From the NCBI RefSeq assembly GCF_000473325.1, contig NZ_AXBI01000019.1, positions 1-64,000 of the forward strand: a DNA stretch of 64,000 nt, in the 5' to 3' direction. Source of the DNA: Leisingera caerulea DSM 24564. Lineage in GTDB: Bacteria > Pseudomonadota > Alphaproteobacteria > Rhodobacterales > Rhodobacteraceae. Below are positions 43,520 through 52,645 of this stretch, one piece after another; position 1 is the first letter of the stretch, and the number at the start of each line of letters is the position of its first letter. The notes below the pieces were generated by a model, which ran no database searches, was not told the origin of the DNA, and saw only the letters and a list, made by a program, of their open reading frames with translations. Made by a program: the position numbers and the translations under genes.

Positions 43520-45937
43520 ATGAAAACCCATGCACAGGCAGTTGTCATCGGCGGCGGGCTGGTCGGCTGCTCGATCCTCTACCACCTGGCGAAACTCGGC
43601 TGGAAAGACGTGGTTCTGCTGGAACGCGATGAGCTGACCGCAGGCTCCACCTGGCATGCGGCGGCCAACATCCACGGGCTGCACGACAACAACAACGTGA
43701 CCCGCATCCAGCACTACACCATGAACCTCTACAAGGAGCTGGAGAAGGAAACCGGCCAAGGCTGCGGCGTGTTCCAGCCGGGGTCCCTCTATCTGGCCAA
43801 GACCGAGGAGCGCGAGCACCAGCTGCGCCTGCAGGAGGCGAAAGCGAAATACTACGGCCTGAACTTCCATGAGGTCAGCCGCGAACAGGCCAAGGAGCTG
43901 CACCCGCTGGCCCAGTTCGACGACATCCGCTGCATCATGTTCGAACCCGATGGCGGCAACGTCGACCCCTCGGGCGTGACCATGGCCTATGCCGCCGGCG
44001 CCCGCGCCATGGGGGCACAGATCGAACGCTTCTGCCCGGTGATCGGCACCGAACAGCAGCCCGACGGTTCCTGGATCGTGAAAACCGAAACGGGCGACAT
44101 CCACACCCAGTGGGTGGTGAACGCGGGTGGTCTCTGGGGCCGCGAGGTGGCGGCGATGGCGGGCCTCACCCTGCCCTTGCAGCCGACCGAGCACCAGTAT
44201 TTCGTGACGGAGTCTATTGACGAGGTCGCCAATCTGGGCCGCCGCCTGCCTTCGATCGCCGACCGCGACGGCGAATACTACTTCCGCCAGGAGGGCAACG
44301 GCTTCCTGATCGGCGCCTATGAGAAGGACATGCGGTTCTGGGCCGAAAACGGCACCCCGCTGGACTTTGCGCATGAGCTGTTCCCCGACGATCTGGACCG
44401 GATCATGGAAAACGTGATCCGCGCGACAGAGCGGGTGCCTTGCGCAGAGACCGCAGGCGTCAAGCGTGTCATCAACGGCCCGATGATCTGGTCGCCGGAT
44501 TCAAACGCCATCTGGGGCCCGGTGCCGGAGTTGAAAAACTACTTCTGCTGCACCGGCATCATCCCTGGCTTCTCGCAGTCCGGCGGCCTTGGTCTGCTGG
44601 CAGCCCAGTGGATGATCGAGGGCGAACCGCAGTACGACATGTTCGCCTGGGATCTGGCGCGGTTCGGCGACTGGGCCGACAAGACATTCACAAAGGCCCG
44701 CGTCGAAGACCAGTACGCGCACCGCTTCGCCATCCACTTCCCGAACGAGGAACGCAGCGCCGGCCGCCCGGCCCGTGTGCGCCCCGCATATGAGCTGCAA
44801 AAGGAAATGGGCTGCGTCTTTGGCCTCAACTGCGGCTGGGAGCATCCCCTGTGGTTCTCCGGCACCCCTGGCACCCGGGACACCAACAGCTTCACCCGCC
44901 AGAACTGGTGGGAACCGGTGGGCCGCGAAGTGAACATGCTGCGCGAGAACGTCGGCGTGATCGACATCTCGAACTTCGCCAACTACGTGATCAAGGGCCC
45001 CGGCGCGTTTGATTGGCTGGACAAGCTGGTCGCCAACAAGGTGCCAACCGAGGTGGGCCGCTCCTGCCTCACTCCGCTGATCTCGGTCCGCGGCGGCGTG
45101 GCCGGTGATTTCACCATCACCAAGGTGGCGGATGACGAGTACATGATGGTCGGCTCCGGCATGGCGGAACGCTACCACCAGCGGTTCTTCAACATGGTGG
45201 AGCTGCCGGAAGGCACCACCTTTGAAGTCGCCACCAACCGCATCGCGGGTTTCAACGTGGCCGGTCCGAAATCGCGCGAGATGCTGCAGCGGATGACCAA
45301 TGCGGATCTGTCGAACGAGGCCTTCCGCTTCATGCGCTCCCGAACCATCGACGTGGCTGGCGTCGAATGCCTGGCGATCCGCGTCTCCTTCACCGGCGAT
45401 CTGGGCTGGGAACTGCATTGCGCCGAAGAGGACCAGGTCAAACTGTACTCCGCCCTGCTGGCAGCCGCCGCAGAATTCGACGGCGGCCCGGTGGGCGGCC
45501 GTGCGCTCGGCAGCTTGCGGATCGAAAAGGGCTATGGCTCCTGGGGCCGCGAATACAGCCAGGAATACTGGCCGCAGGAGGTGGGCCTCGCTGGTCTCAT
45601 CAAGCTGGACAAGGATTTCCTCAACAAAGACGCCTATCTCAGGGTCAAGGACAACGCCCCGCGCGAGATGCTGTCTGCCTTTGAGATCGACGCGGTGAAT
45701 GATGCTGATGCCTCGGGCGGCGAGCCGATCTTCACCCCCGACGGCAAGCCGGTGGGCCGGGTCACCTCCGGCGCCTATGGCTATTCCGTCGGCAAATCGC
45801 TGGCGCTGGGATATGCCAACCCGGCAGTTGCCAAGCCGGGCGATGAGGTTGAGGTCTTCATCCTGGGCAAGCCGCACAAGGCGCGCATTCTGGAAGCGGC
45901 AGCTTTCGACCCCTCCGGCGCGCGTCTGCGGGCCTGA
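43520..45937 (+). CDS. Dimethylglycine/sarcosine dehydrogenase-like FAD protein with GcvT tail
   Basis: An 805-residue protein. The N-terminal DAO domain opens AVVIGGGLVGCSILYHLAKL, and STWHAAANIHG carries the histidine that binds FAD covalently in DMGDH. From about residue 430 it is a folate-binding GcvT-type domain (GREVNMLRENVGVIDISNFA, FTGDLGWELH, GSLRIEKGYGSWGREY). It should oxidatively demethylate an N-methyl amino acid and hand formaldehyde to tetrahydrofolate. It complements the MttB and Rieske genes elsewhere in the window. Substrate among dimethylglycine, sarcosine and related compounds is not decided by sequence. Confidence 0.9.
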   Translation: MKTHAQAVVIGGGLVGCSILYHLAKLGWKDVVLLERDELTAGSTWHAAANIHGLHDNNNVTRIQHYTMNLYKELEKETGQGCGVFQPGSLYLAKTEEREHQLRLQEAKAKYYGLNFHEVSREQAKELHPLAQFDDIRCIMFEPDGGNVDPSGVTMAYAAGARAMGAQIERFCPVIGTEQQPDGSWIVKTETGDIHTQWVVNAGGLWGREVAAMAGLTLPLQPTEHQYFVTESIDEVANLGRRLPSIADRDGEYYFRQEGNGFLIGAYEKDMRFWAENGTPLDFAHELFPDDLDRIMENVIRATERVPCAETAGVKRVINGPMIWSPDSNAIWGPVPELKNYFCCTGIIPGFSQSGGLGLLAAQWMIEGEPQYDMFAWDLARFGDWADKTFTKARVEDQYAHRFAIHFPNEERSAGRPARVRPAYELQKEMGCVFGLNCGWEHPLWFSGTPGTRDTNSFTRQNWWEPVGREVNMLRENVGVIDISNFANYVIKGPGAFDWLDKLVANKVPTEVGRSCLTPLISVRGGVAGDFTITKVADDEYMMVGSGMAERYHQRFFNMVELPEGTTFEVATNRIAGFNVAGPKSREMLQRMTNADLSNEAFRFMRSRTIDVAGVECLAIRVSFTGDLGWELHCAEEDQVKLYSALLAAAAEFDGGPVGGRALGSLRIEKGYGSWGREYSQEYWPQEVGLAGLIKLDKDFLNKDAYLRVKDNAPREMLSAFEIDAVNDADASGGEPIFTPDGKPVGRVTSGAYGYSVGKSLALGYANPAVAKPGDEVEVFILGKPHKARILEAAAFDPSGARLRA

Positions 45938-45966
45938 CTAAACGGTATGGCCGGACTGAAACACCA

Positions 45967-46050
45967 AGGGCAGCGCCCGACCCTGGGTGGGTGCGAAAGC
46001 GCCCTCCCGTGGGGAGGGTCGGGCGCTGCCCGGCCTTCGTCCGGGCGGAA
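45967..46050. repeat. Dispersed intergenic palindromic repeat, copy 3
   Basis: Opens AAGGGCAGCGCCCGACCCT and closes with the inverse, AGGGTCGGGCGCTGCCC, making one long stem, then CGGCCTTCGTCCGGGCGG. It is the most symmetric of the three copies. Confidence 0.65.
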
Positions 46051-46068
46051 CTTACCTGTGAGGCAGAG

Positions 46069-46455
46069 CTAGATCGGTTGCATCCCAGCCGTCAGCCACT
46101 CCGCAAATGCCCCCTCGCCCACATCACCAGTGGCGAGGTCCTCCATCATGCGCACGCCCTCCACCGGGTCCGGGCGGAACTGGTACCCGTTCAGACGCAG
46201 GAAGGTGACAGCGGTCACAAACGCCGTGCGCTTGTTGCCATCGACAAAGGCATGCGCCTTGGCAATGCCAAACGCATAAGCCGCGGCGACCTCCGCCACA
46301 CCCGCATCCGAATAGGCCGCAAGGTTGATCGCCCGCGCGCAACCCATTTCCAGCAATGCCCTGTCACGCATCCCCGCCGCGCCGCCGTGGCGGGCAATCT
46401 GCCGGTCATGAATGACAGTCACCGCCGCCAGTGGCACCCATTTATAAGTGCTCAC
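46069..46455 (-). CDS. Doc/Fic-type toxin (death-on-curing family)
   Basis: A 128-residue toxin. The Fic active-site motif is complete: HAFVDGNKRTA. Doc proteins phosphorylate elongation factor Tu and stop translation. The start codon overlaps the antitoxin stop by four bases. The position beside a repeat and its own palindromic promoter fit a standard plasmid- or chromosome-borne TA pair. Confidence 0.9.
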   Translation of the reverse strand: MSTYKWVPLAAVTVIHDRQIARHGGAAGMRDRALLEMGCARAINLAAYSDAGVAEVAAAYAFGIAKAHAFVDGNKRTAFVTAVTFLRLNGYQFRPDPVEGVRMMEDLATGDVGEGAFAEWLTAGMQPI

Positions 46456-46676
46456 GCAAGCGCCTGAAGCAGATCGCGGTTCTCATCCATCACGATCTCA
46501 GCCGCCTCCAGCGCCTCCGCCACCGAGGGGTCATGCGCCATCACCCTAAGGCTGCCATCATCGCCGCGCACCACAAACAGCGTATCGCCTTCCTTGGCGT
46601 CCAGCATTGTCAGCATCTCCGTCGTCAGCGTGATGACAGCGGAGTTTCCGACTTTCCTGATCTTGGTCTCAATCAT
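46452..46676 (-). CDS. AbrB/MazE-type antitoxin
   Basis: A 74-residue protein with an N-terminal swapped-hairpin DNA-binding domain (KIRKVGNSAVITLTTEMLTM) and an acidic C-terminal tail (ALEAAEIVMDENRDLLQALA) expected to cover the Doc active site. Doc is classically paired with Phd, but pairs with AbrB-type antitoxins are also found. It is first in the two-gene operon and likely represses it. Confidence 0.88.
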   Translation of the reverse strand: MIETKIRKVGNSAVITLTTEMLTMLDAKEGDTLFVVRGDDGSLRVMAHDPSVAEALEAAEIVMDENRDLLQALA

Positions 46677-46689
46677 TGGCAGGCCTCAT

Positions 46690-46709
46690 GTATATATACC
46701 CGTATATAC
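46690..46709. promoter_or_regulatory. Palindromic operator of the AbrB-Doc operon
   Basis: GTATATAtacccgTATATAC, seven-base perfect arms, 13 bases upstream of the antitoxin start. It overlaps the likely -10 region, as expected for autoregulation. Confidence 0.6.
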
Positions 46710-46757
46710 GGCAACAACCGCCGGCTTTCAATGCCCGTGGCAGAGACCGGTCCGGCC

Positions 46758-47645
46758 TTACAGCTCCATCTCCGCCGCAGCCTTCAGCAGCCAGGTCTTG
46801 AAATGCTTGACCGAGGGCGTCGCCGCCTTGTCCTTGAAGGTGGCGAAATAGGTCCAGGGGCAGTCGAGATCGAACGTGAACGGCTCAACCAGCCGCCCGC
46901 TGGCCACCTGCTGGCGCACCAGAGACTTCGGCAGCACCACGCACCCCAGCGCGTTGACCGCAAATTCCAGCCCCATGTTGGAGGAGTTGGTCTGCAGCCC
47001 GCCCTTATGCTCAATCCCGGTCAGCCCGAAGTGCCTGGCGATCTTCTCCCAATAAACCGGGCGGCCCAGAATGTGGATCAGCCTGGCCTCCGCCAGCTGT
47101 TCCGGCCGGGTCAGCGCCTCGCCGCCGACCCGGTACTCCGGCGCGCAGACCAGCGCCAGCTTCTCGTCCCACAGCTTCACCGCCGGTCCCATCACATCAT
47201 CCACATGGTTGATGGTGATCGAGATGTCGGAGACATTAGTCTCCACATCCACCCAGATGGTGCTGTGAATGGTCAGGTCGATGTCCGGATGCGCCTTGGT
47301 GAAATCCTCCACCACATTTATCAGCCATTTCTCCGCCAGGCTGACCGGGCAGGAAATCACCACCTCCCGCTTATGGCTTTGCGAAATCAGCAGCTGCGTT
47401 GCTGAATCAATCTCCTGCAGCGCGTGGCGGACCGAGGGCAGATAGGCCTCCCCCACATCCGTCAGCGACAGGGACCGCGGGTGGCGCACGAACAGCGGTC
47501 GCCCGATGAACTCCTCCAGGCTGCGCACATGGTTTGAGACAGCAGACTGGGTGCAGTTCAGCTCATCCGCCGCTGAGGTAAAGCTGAGATAACGCGCGGC
47601 GGCCTCGAACGAACGCAGGAAAGTCAGGTGGGGGAGATTCTTCAT
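46758..47645 (-). CDS. LysR-family regulator (GcvA-like)
   Basis: A 295-residue regulator with HTH FLRSFEAAARYLSFTSAADE then CTQSAVSNHVRSLEEFIGR. Homologues start just before LPHLTFLRSFEAA, so the ATG at 47645 is preferred over those at 47675 and 47687. It is divergent from the MmgE/PrpD-MttB operon with a 210-base spacer and is the likely regulator. Confidence 0.88.
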   Translation of the reverse strand: MKNLPHLTFLRSFEAAARYLSFTSAADELNCTQSAVSNHVRSLEEFIGRPLFVRHPRSLSLTDVGEAYLPSVRHALQEIDSATQLLISQSHKREVVISCPVSLAEKWLINVVEDFTKAHPDIDLTIHSTIWVDVETNVSDISITINHVDDVMGPAVKLWDEKLALVCAPEYRVGGEALTRPEQLAEARLIHILGRPVYWEKIARHFGLTGIEHKGGLQTNSSNMGLEFAVNALGCVVLPKSLVRQQVASGRLVEPFTFDLDCPWTYFATFKDKAATPSVKHFKTWLLKAAAEMEL

Positions 47646-47855
47646 AAGGCGGTCCGCTGGCGGTTTCGGGGCCATGTTCACATGCATTGAAAGGCGCCGC
47701 AATTCCCAAGGGTTAGCGGCCCGGACTGGTCTGAAAACGACGTCTAGCACGCATTTCACGAAATATCCCACCCCTATGGCCCCGGTTTATTTGCGGGTCA
47801 CCGGCCCCCGGACACCCTAGCCTGACGCCGAAACCGCCCCTGCAAGAGTTCCGCC

Positions 47856-49208
47856 ATGACCGCCACCTTCGACCGCGCCGCCGACTTCACCTTCGGCTTC
47901 ACCGCCGCCGCCCTGCCGGACACCACCCGCGAGGCGGCATCGCTGATGTTTCTCGACACCCTGGGCATCACCATCGGCGCCACCCCGATGGAGGCCGGCC
48001 GCATCGCCCGCGAAACCGCCGTGGCGCTTTACGGCTGCGGCGCGCAGGGATTGGCGGCGCGCGTGATGTTCGACGGCCGCAAGGTGAGCGTTGCAGGGGC
48101 CGCCTATGCCGCTGCAACCGCCACCGACAACCTGGACGGCCACGACGGCTATGCTCCGACCAAGGGCCATATCGGCGTGGTGGTGATCCCGGCCATCGCG
48201 GCGCTGGCGGAAACCGTGCCGGACTTTTCGGGCCCCGAGGCGCTGGCCATCACAACACTGGGGTATGAACTGGCAGGCCGCGCGGCCCTGTCACTGCACG
48301 CCACCGTCAGCGATTACCACACCTCCGGCGCCTGGAACGCGCTGGGGGTGGCGGCAATTGCGGCCCGGATGCGCGGCCTGTCCCGCGCCCAGCTGCGCGA
48401 GGCGCTGGGGATCGCCGAATTCCACGGCCCCCGCAGCCAGATGATGCGCGAGATCGCCAGCCCCTCGATGCTGCATGACGGCTCCGGCTGGGGCGCGATG
48501 GCCGGGATGTCGGCTGCGGTTCTGGCGGAGAAAGGCTTTACCGGCGCCCCGGCGATCACGCTTGAGGAAGACCGGGTGGCGGGACACTGGGAGGATCTCG
48601 GCAGCTTCTGGCAGATGGAACACCAATACGTGAAGCCCTACCCGATCTGCCGCTGGGCCCACGCCCCGATCGACGCTCTGCGGCAGGTGATGCTGGAGCA
48701 CGGCCTGACCCATGAGCAGCTTGCCCGGATCCGCATCAACACCTTCTACGAAAGCGCCTGCCTCTACCCGGGTATCCCTGCGACCACCAGCCAGGCGCAG
48801 TATTCGCTGGGCTTTGCGGTGGCGGTGCAGGCGGCCTATGGCCGGATCGGGGTGGAGCATATCTCGGGCGAGGGCCTGGCGGACCCGCTTGTGGCCTCGA
48901 TCCACGAGCGGATCTCGGTCGCGGAGGCCGCGCGCCATTCGGTCCGCTTCCCCGCCTGCAGGGTGGCCGATGTTGTGGTCACCCTGACCGACGGGCGGGT
49001 GATCGAGTCCGGCGATGTCCACGCCCGCGGCGGCCCCGAGGCGCCGTTTTCTCAGGAAGACGTGGTGCGCAAATTCATGGAATTCGCCGCCCCCGTGCTG
49101 GGCGAGGCCCGCGCCGGCGCAATCCGCGATGCGGTGCTGGGGTTCACCCGCGCAGACAGCAAATTCTCCGATCTGGGCCGTCTGATCTATGACGCGCCCG
49201 CACCCTGA
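47856..49208 (+). CDS. MmgE/PrpD family protein
   Basis: A 450-residue protein of the MmgE/PrpD (2-methylcitrate dehydratase-like) fold. Family segments include LMFLDTLGITIGA, ATDNLDGHDGYAPTKGHIG and QYVKPYPICRWAHAPIDA. Many roseobacter members have unknown substrates, and the fold also covers immune-responsive decarboxylases. It precedes an MttB-family gene by 17 bases, which suggests work on a methylated amine acid or its product. Confidence 0.88.
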   Translation: MTATFDRAADFTFGFTAAALPDTTREAASLMFLDTLGITIGATPMEAGRIARETAVALYGCGAQGLAARVMFDGRKVSVAGAAYAAATATDNLDGHDGYAPTKGHIGVVVIPAIAALAETVPDFSGPEALAITTLGYELAGRAALSLHATVSDYHTSGAWNALGVAAIAARMRGLSRAQLREALGIAEFHGPRSQMMREIASPSMLHDGSGWGAMAGMSAAVLAEKGFTGAPAITLEEDRVAGHWEDLGSFWQMEHQYVKPYPICRWAHAPIDALRQVMLEHGLTHEQLARIRINTFYESACLYPGIPATTSQAQYSLGFAVAVQAAYGRIGVEHISGEGLADPLVASIHERISVAEAARHSVRFPACRVADVVVTLTDGRVIESGDVHARGGPEAPFSQEDVVRKFMEFAAPVLGEARAGAIRDAVLGFTRADSKFSDLGRLIYDAPAP

Positions 49209-49225
49209 ACAGAAAGACAGATGAC

Positions 49226-50764
49226 ATGGCACGCGAAAGGCGCAGCGGCGGACGCCGCGGCAAATCCTCCCGCTCCGGCGGCAGTATCGAGCAACTGCCC
49301 TGGAGCCAGGTGAAGAACACCTGCCCTCCGTTTGAGCTCTTGAACCCGGAGCAGATGGACCAGCTGCACGCCACCTCGATGCGGATCCTGTCGGAAGCGG
49401 GCATCCGGGTGATGGGCGAAAACGTGATGGAGATTTTCGAAGCTGCGGGCGCCATCGTCGACCGTGATAACAAGACCATCCGCATCGACGAAAGCATCGT
49501 TGCCGCGGCGCTGGAAACGGTGCCGCGCACGTTCACCCTGACCGCCCGCAACCGCGCAAAGCGGATCACCCTGGGCGGCGACAACGTGACCTTCGGACTG
49601 GTGGCCGGGCCGCCCAATGTCCATGACTGCGTCAACGGGCGGCGGCAGGGCAACCTCACCGACTACCAGAACTTCATCAAGCTGGCGCATCATTTCAACG
49701 CCATCCACCTGATCGGCAACCAGGTCACCGCGCCGCTGGAACTGCCTGCCAACAACCGCCATCTGGACACCTATCTGGCCAACCTGACCTATTCGGATCT
49801 GTCCTTCCACTGCTCTGCCATCGGCCGCGGCCGGGCGCTGGACGGAATAAACATGATGGCCATTTCCCGCGGCCAGGCGCCGGAGCAGCTGAAGGGCGAC
49901 CCCGGCGTGATCACCATCATCTCAGTGAACTCGCCGCGGCTGTTTGACGATGCGATGGGCGACGGGCTGATCGCCATGGCCGAATACGGCCAGCCGGTGA
50001 CGGTGACACCCTTCACCCTGATGGGCGCAATGACCCCGGTCACCCTGCCGGCGGCACTGGCCCAGCAGAACGCCGAAGCGCTGTTCGGGGTGGTGCTGAC
50101 CCAGCTTGTGACCCCTGGCACGCCGGTGATGTATGGCTCCTTCACCTCGAACGTGGATATGCGCAGCGGTGCGCCCGCATTCGGCACGCCGGAAAATGCC
50201 AAGGCCAATATCGCCGGCGGCCAGCTGGCGCGGCGCTATGGCATCCCCTACCGGACCTCCAACGCCAATGCCTCCAATGCAGTGGACCTGCAGGCGGCTT
50301 ATGAAACCATGATGGCGACCTGGGGCGCGGTGCTGGGCGGCGCCAATACCGTCTATCACGCGGCCGGATGGCTGGAGGGCGGCCTGACGGCGTCTTATGA
50401 GAAGTTCATCCTGGATGTGGAGATCATCCAGAACATGATCGAATTCCTGAAGCCGATGAAATTCGATGCGGACGAGCTGGGCTTTGACGCCATCCAGTCG
50501 GTGCCCAGCGGCGGCCATTTCTTTGGCGCCGAACACACGATGGCGCGCTATGAGAGCGCGTTTTACCGGCCGATGCTGTCGGACTGGCAGAACTATGAGA
50601 ACTGGGAAGCCGCAGGCGCAAAGGACGCGCTGCAGCGTGCCACCGGGCTCTGGCAGCAGGCGCTGCGCGATTACGAGGAACCGGCGATGGACCCCGCCAT
50701 CCGCGAGGAGCTGGACGCCTACGCGGCGCGGCGGCGGGAGGAAATCGGCGCCGGCGAGCCTTAA
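49226..50764 (+). CDS. MttB-family (trimethylamine methyltransferase-like) protein, second copy
   Basis: A 512-residue MttB-superfamily protein without an internal amber codon, so non-pyrrolysine. Characteristic segments are PEQMDQLHATSMRILSEAGI, FGLVAGPPNVHDCVNGRRQG, GTPVMYGSFTSNVDMRSGAP and AAGWLEGGLTASYEKFILD. It differs clearly from the copy at 13714 and probably has another substrate. As there, no corrinoid protein gene is nearby. It forms an operon with MmgE/PrpD. Confidence 0.9.
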   Translation: MARERRSGGRRGKSSRSGGSIEQLPWSQVKNTCPPFELLNPEQMDQLHATSMRILSEAGIRVMGENVMEIFEAAGAIVDRDNKTIRIDESIVAAALETVPRTFTLTARNRAKRITLGGDNVTFGLVAGPPNVHDCVNGRRQGNLTDYQNFIKLAHHFNAIHLIGNQVTAPLELPANNRHLDTYLANLTYSDLSFHCSAIGRGRALDGINMMAISRGQAPEQLKGDPGVITIISVNSPRLFDDAMGDGLIAMAEYGQPVTVTPFTLMGAMTPVTLPAALAQQNAEALFGVVLTQLVTPGTPVMYGSFTSNVDMRSGAPAFGTPENAKANIAGGQLARRYGIPYRTSNANASNAVDLQAAYETMMATWGAVLGGANTVYHAAGWLEGGLTASYEKFILDVEIIQNMIEFLKPMKFDADELGFDAIQSVPSGGHFFGAEHTMARYESAFYRPMLSDWQNYENWEAAGAKDALQRATGLWQQALRDYEEPAMDPAIREELDAYAARRREEIGAGEP

Positions 50765-50774
50765 GAGCGAAAGT

Positions 50775-50835
50775 GCGAGGGGCCAGCCCCTCGCGCTCCC
50801 CGGAGTATTTCCGGAAAGATGAGCCCCGGCGCGCC
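50775..50835. repeat. Intergenic hairpin with conserved tail between convergent genes
   Basis: GCGAGGGGCcaGCCCCTCGC forms a nine-base-pair stem, followed by CCGGAGTATTTCCGGAAAGA, itself an inverted repeat (CCGGA...TCCGG). It sits between the MttB and aldehyde dehydrogenase stops and may act as a bidirectional terminator. A similar AATATTTCCGG block lies near 29040. Confidence 0.5.
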
Positions 50836-52257
50836 TCAGCCGAAGTGCAGGGTTTTGACTTCCTGGTAGTCCTCCAGCCCCAGCATGCCGCCTTCGCGGC
50901 CATTGCCGGACTGCTTGTAGCCGCCGAAGGGAGAGCCGTAGTTGAAGCCGCCGCCGTTGATGTGCACTGCGCCAGCACGCAACCGGGCGGCCACCCGCTC
51001 AGCCCGCTCCGGATCGCCGGTCTGCAGATAGGCCGCCAGACCGTAAGGCGTGTCATTAGCGATGCGGATGGCGTCTTCCTCGTCCTCAAACGGGATAATC
51101 ACCAGCACCGGGCCAAAGATCTCTTGCCTTGCGATGGCCATATCGTTGGTCACATCGGCAAAGACAGTGGGGCGCACATACCAGCCCTTGTCCAGACCCT
51201 CGGGCCTGCCAGGGCCGCCCGCCAGCAGGGTGGCGCCTTCGTCTATGCCGGTCTGGATCATGCTCTGCACCCGGTCGAACTGGATCCGATCGAACATCGG
51301 GCCGATGTGATCGCCCTCCTCCTCCGGGTCGCCCACCGCCTGGCCCTCTGCCGCCGCCCTGGCGATCTCCAGCACCTGGTCATAGCAGCTTTGCTCCACC
51401 AGCATCCGGGTCGGCGCGTCGCAGCTCTGGCCGGTATTGTACATGCACTCCAGCACCGAGGCGGTGACCTTCTCCTCCAGGTCGGCATCGGCAAACACCA
51501 GGTTCGGGGACTTGCCGCCCAGCTCCAGCGTTACCCTCTTGACGGTGTCGGCGGCGTCCTTAGAGACTGCGATGCCCGCCCGGGTCGAGCCGGTGAAGGA
51601 CATCATGTCCACGTCAGGATGCCGCGACAGGCCGGCGCCGACGGTTGGCCCGTCGCCGTGGATCAGGTTGAACACGCCCGCCGGATAGCCCGCATCATGG
51701 ATCATCTGGGCATAGACGGCGGCCGACATCGGCGTGTGCTCCGACGGTTTCAGCACGCAGGTGCAGCCGGTGGCCAGCGCCGGCAGCACCTTGAGCGCGA
51801 TCTGGTTCACCGGCCAGTTCCACGGCGTGATCAGGCCGCAGACGCCGATCGGCTCGCGCACCAGGGTGTCGCCGTTCGGCAGCGTCTCGCGCAGCTCCTG
51901 GGCTTTCAGCGCCTCCAGGATGGCTTCCAGATGGCCGATCCCCGAATCGGCCTGCGCGTCGCGCGCCATGGAAATCGGCGCGCCCATCTCGGCGCGCATC
52001 GCCTGCGCCAGCACTTCGCGCCGCTCTATGCTGATCTCCAGCAGCCGCTCCAGCAGCGCAATCCGCTCCTCCCGCGTGGTCCGGGAGTAACTGCCGAAGG
52101 CGCCCTTGGCCGCGGCCACCGCAGCATCCACATCCATATCTCCGCCGAGGATGATCGTGCCGATCTGCTCCTCTGTTGCCGGGTTCAGAACCGGGAATTC
52201 CCGGGTCGCATGCGGCGTCACCCAGTCGCCGCCGATATAGAATTTTTGCAGGTCCAT
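50836..52257 (-). CDS. NAD(P)-dependent aldehyde dehydrogenase
   Basis: A 473-residue aldehyde dehydrogenase. The cofactor/active-site elements are ITPWNWPVNQIALKVLPALA, the glutamate in VTLELGGKSPN and the catalytic cysteine in NTGQSCDAPTRM. The ATG at 52257 gives the normal family length; the longer frame adds an unrelated N-terminus. It converges on the MttB gene. Possible substrates include aminoaldehydes or betaine aldehyde, which is not decidable here. Confidence 0.9.
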   Translation of the reverse strand: MDLQKFYIGGDWVTPHATREFPVLNPATEEQIGTIILGGDMDVDAAVAAAKGAFGSYSRTTREERIALLERLLEISIERREVLAQAMRAEMGAPISMARDAQADSGIGHLEAILEALKAQELRETLPNGDTLVREPIGVCGLITPWNWPVNQIALKVLPALATGCTCVLKPSEHTPMSAAVYAQMIHDAGYPAGVFNLIHGDGPTVGAGLSRHPDVDMMSFTGSTRAGIAVSKDAADTVKRVTLELGGKSPNLVFADADLEEKVTASVLECMYNTGQSCDAPTRMLVEQSCYDQVLEIARAAAEGQAVGDPEEEGDHIGPMFDRIQFDRVQSMIQTGIDEGATLLAGGPGRPEGLDKGWYVRPTVFADVTNDMAIARQEIFGPVLVIIPFEDEEDAIRIANDTPYGLAAYLQTGDPERAERVAARLRAGAVHINGGGFNYGSPFGGYKQSGNGREGGMLGLEDYQEVKTLHFG

Positions 52258-52645
52258 CAGGTTGTTCTCACTTTCACGTCGCGGTTGCGGTTCAGCTGTC
52301 CGGAAGGGCCGCTGGCGGGGCGCTTTGGCTGGAGGCCGGCCCGCGCCCTGGCAAACAGTGGACGGGCCCTCTGCCTGCGTCAAGCACAGGTGCAAGCTGG
52401 CTGGCCGTCTCCTTATGTCCAGCAGAGCGTTGCTCACAGGGCTGGCAGAATGACCCGCCCTTGCCCTGCCGGAGGGGTCAAAACCGGCAGAATGGCCCGG
52501 TTTTCCGCAGCTGCCGCCCTGTGGGCCGCGCGCATCAGTACCCTGCAATCTCCCCATTTGCGGCACGAAGGTGTTCCCTGCGCAAGCAGGGGCTGACTAA
52601 GATTCCGGTAATGCCCGCATCAGACAGGGCGCCCAGAGGCAAGCC
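52258..52645. other. Divergent intergenic region with a short direct repeat
   Basis: 388 bases between the aldehyde dehydrogenase and the efflux lipoprotein starts, so it should hold both promoters. GGCAGAATGACCCG (about 52442) is repeated as GGCAGAATGGCCCG (about 52489). No gene is recognised. Confidence 0.4.
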
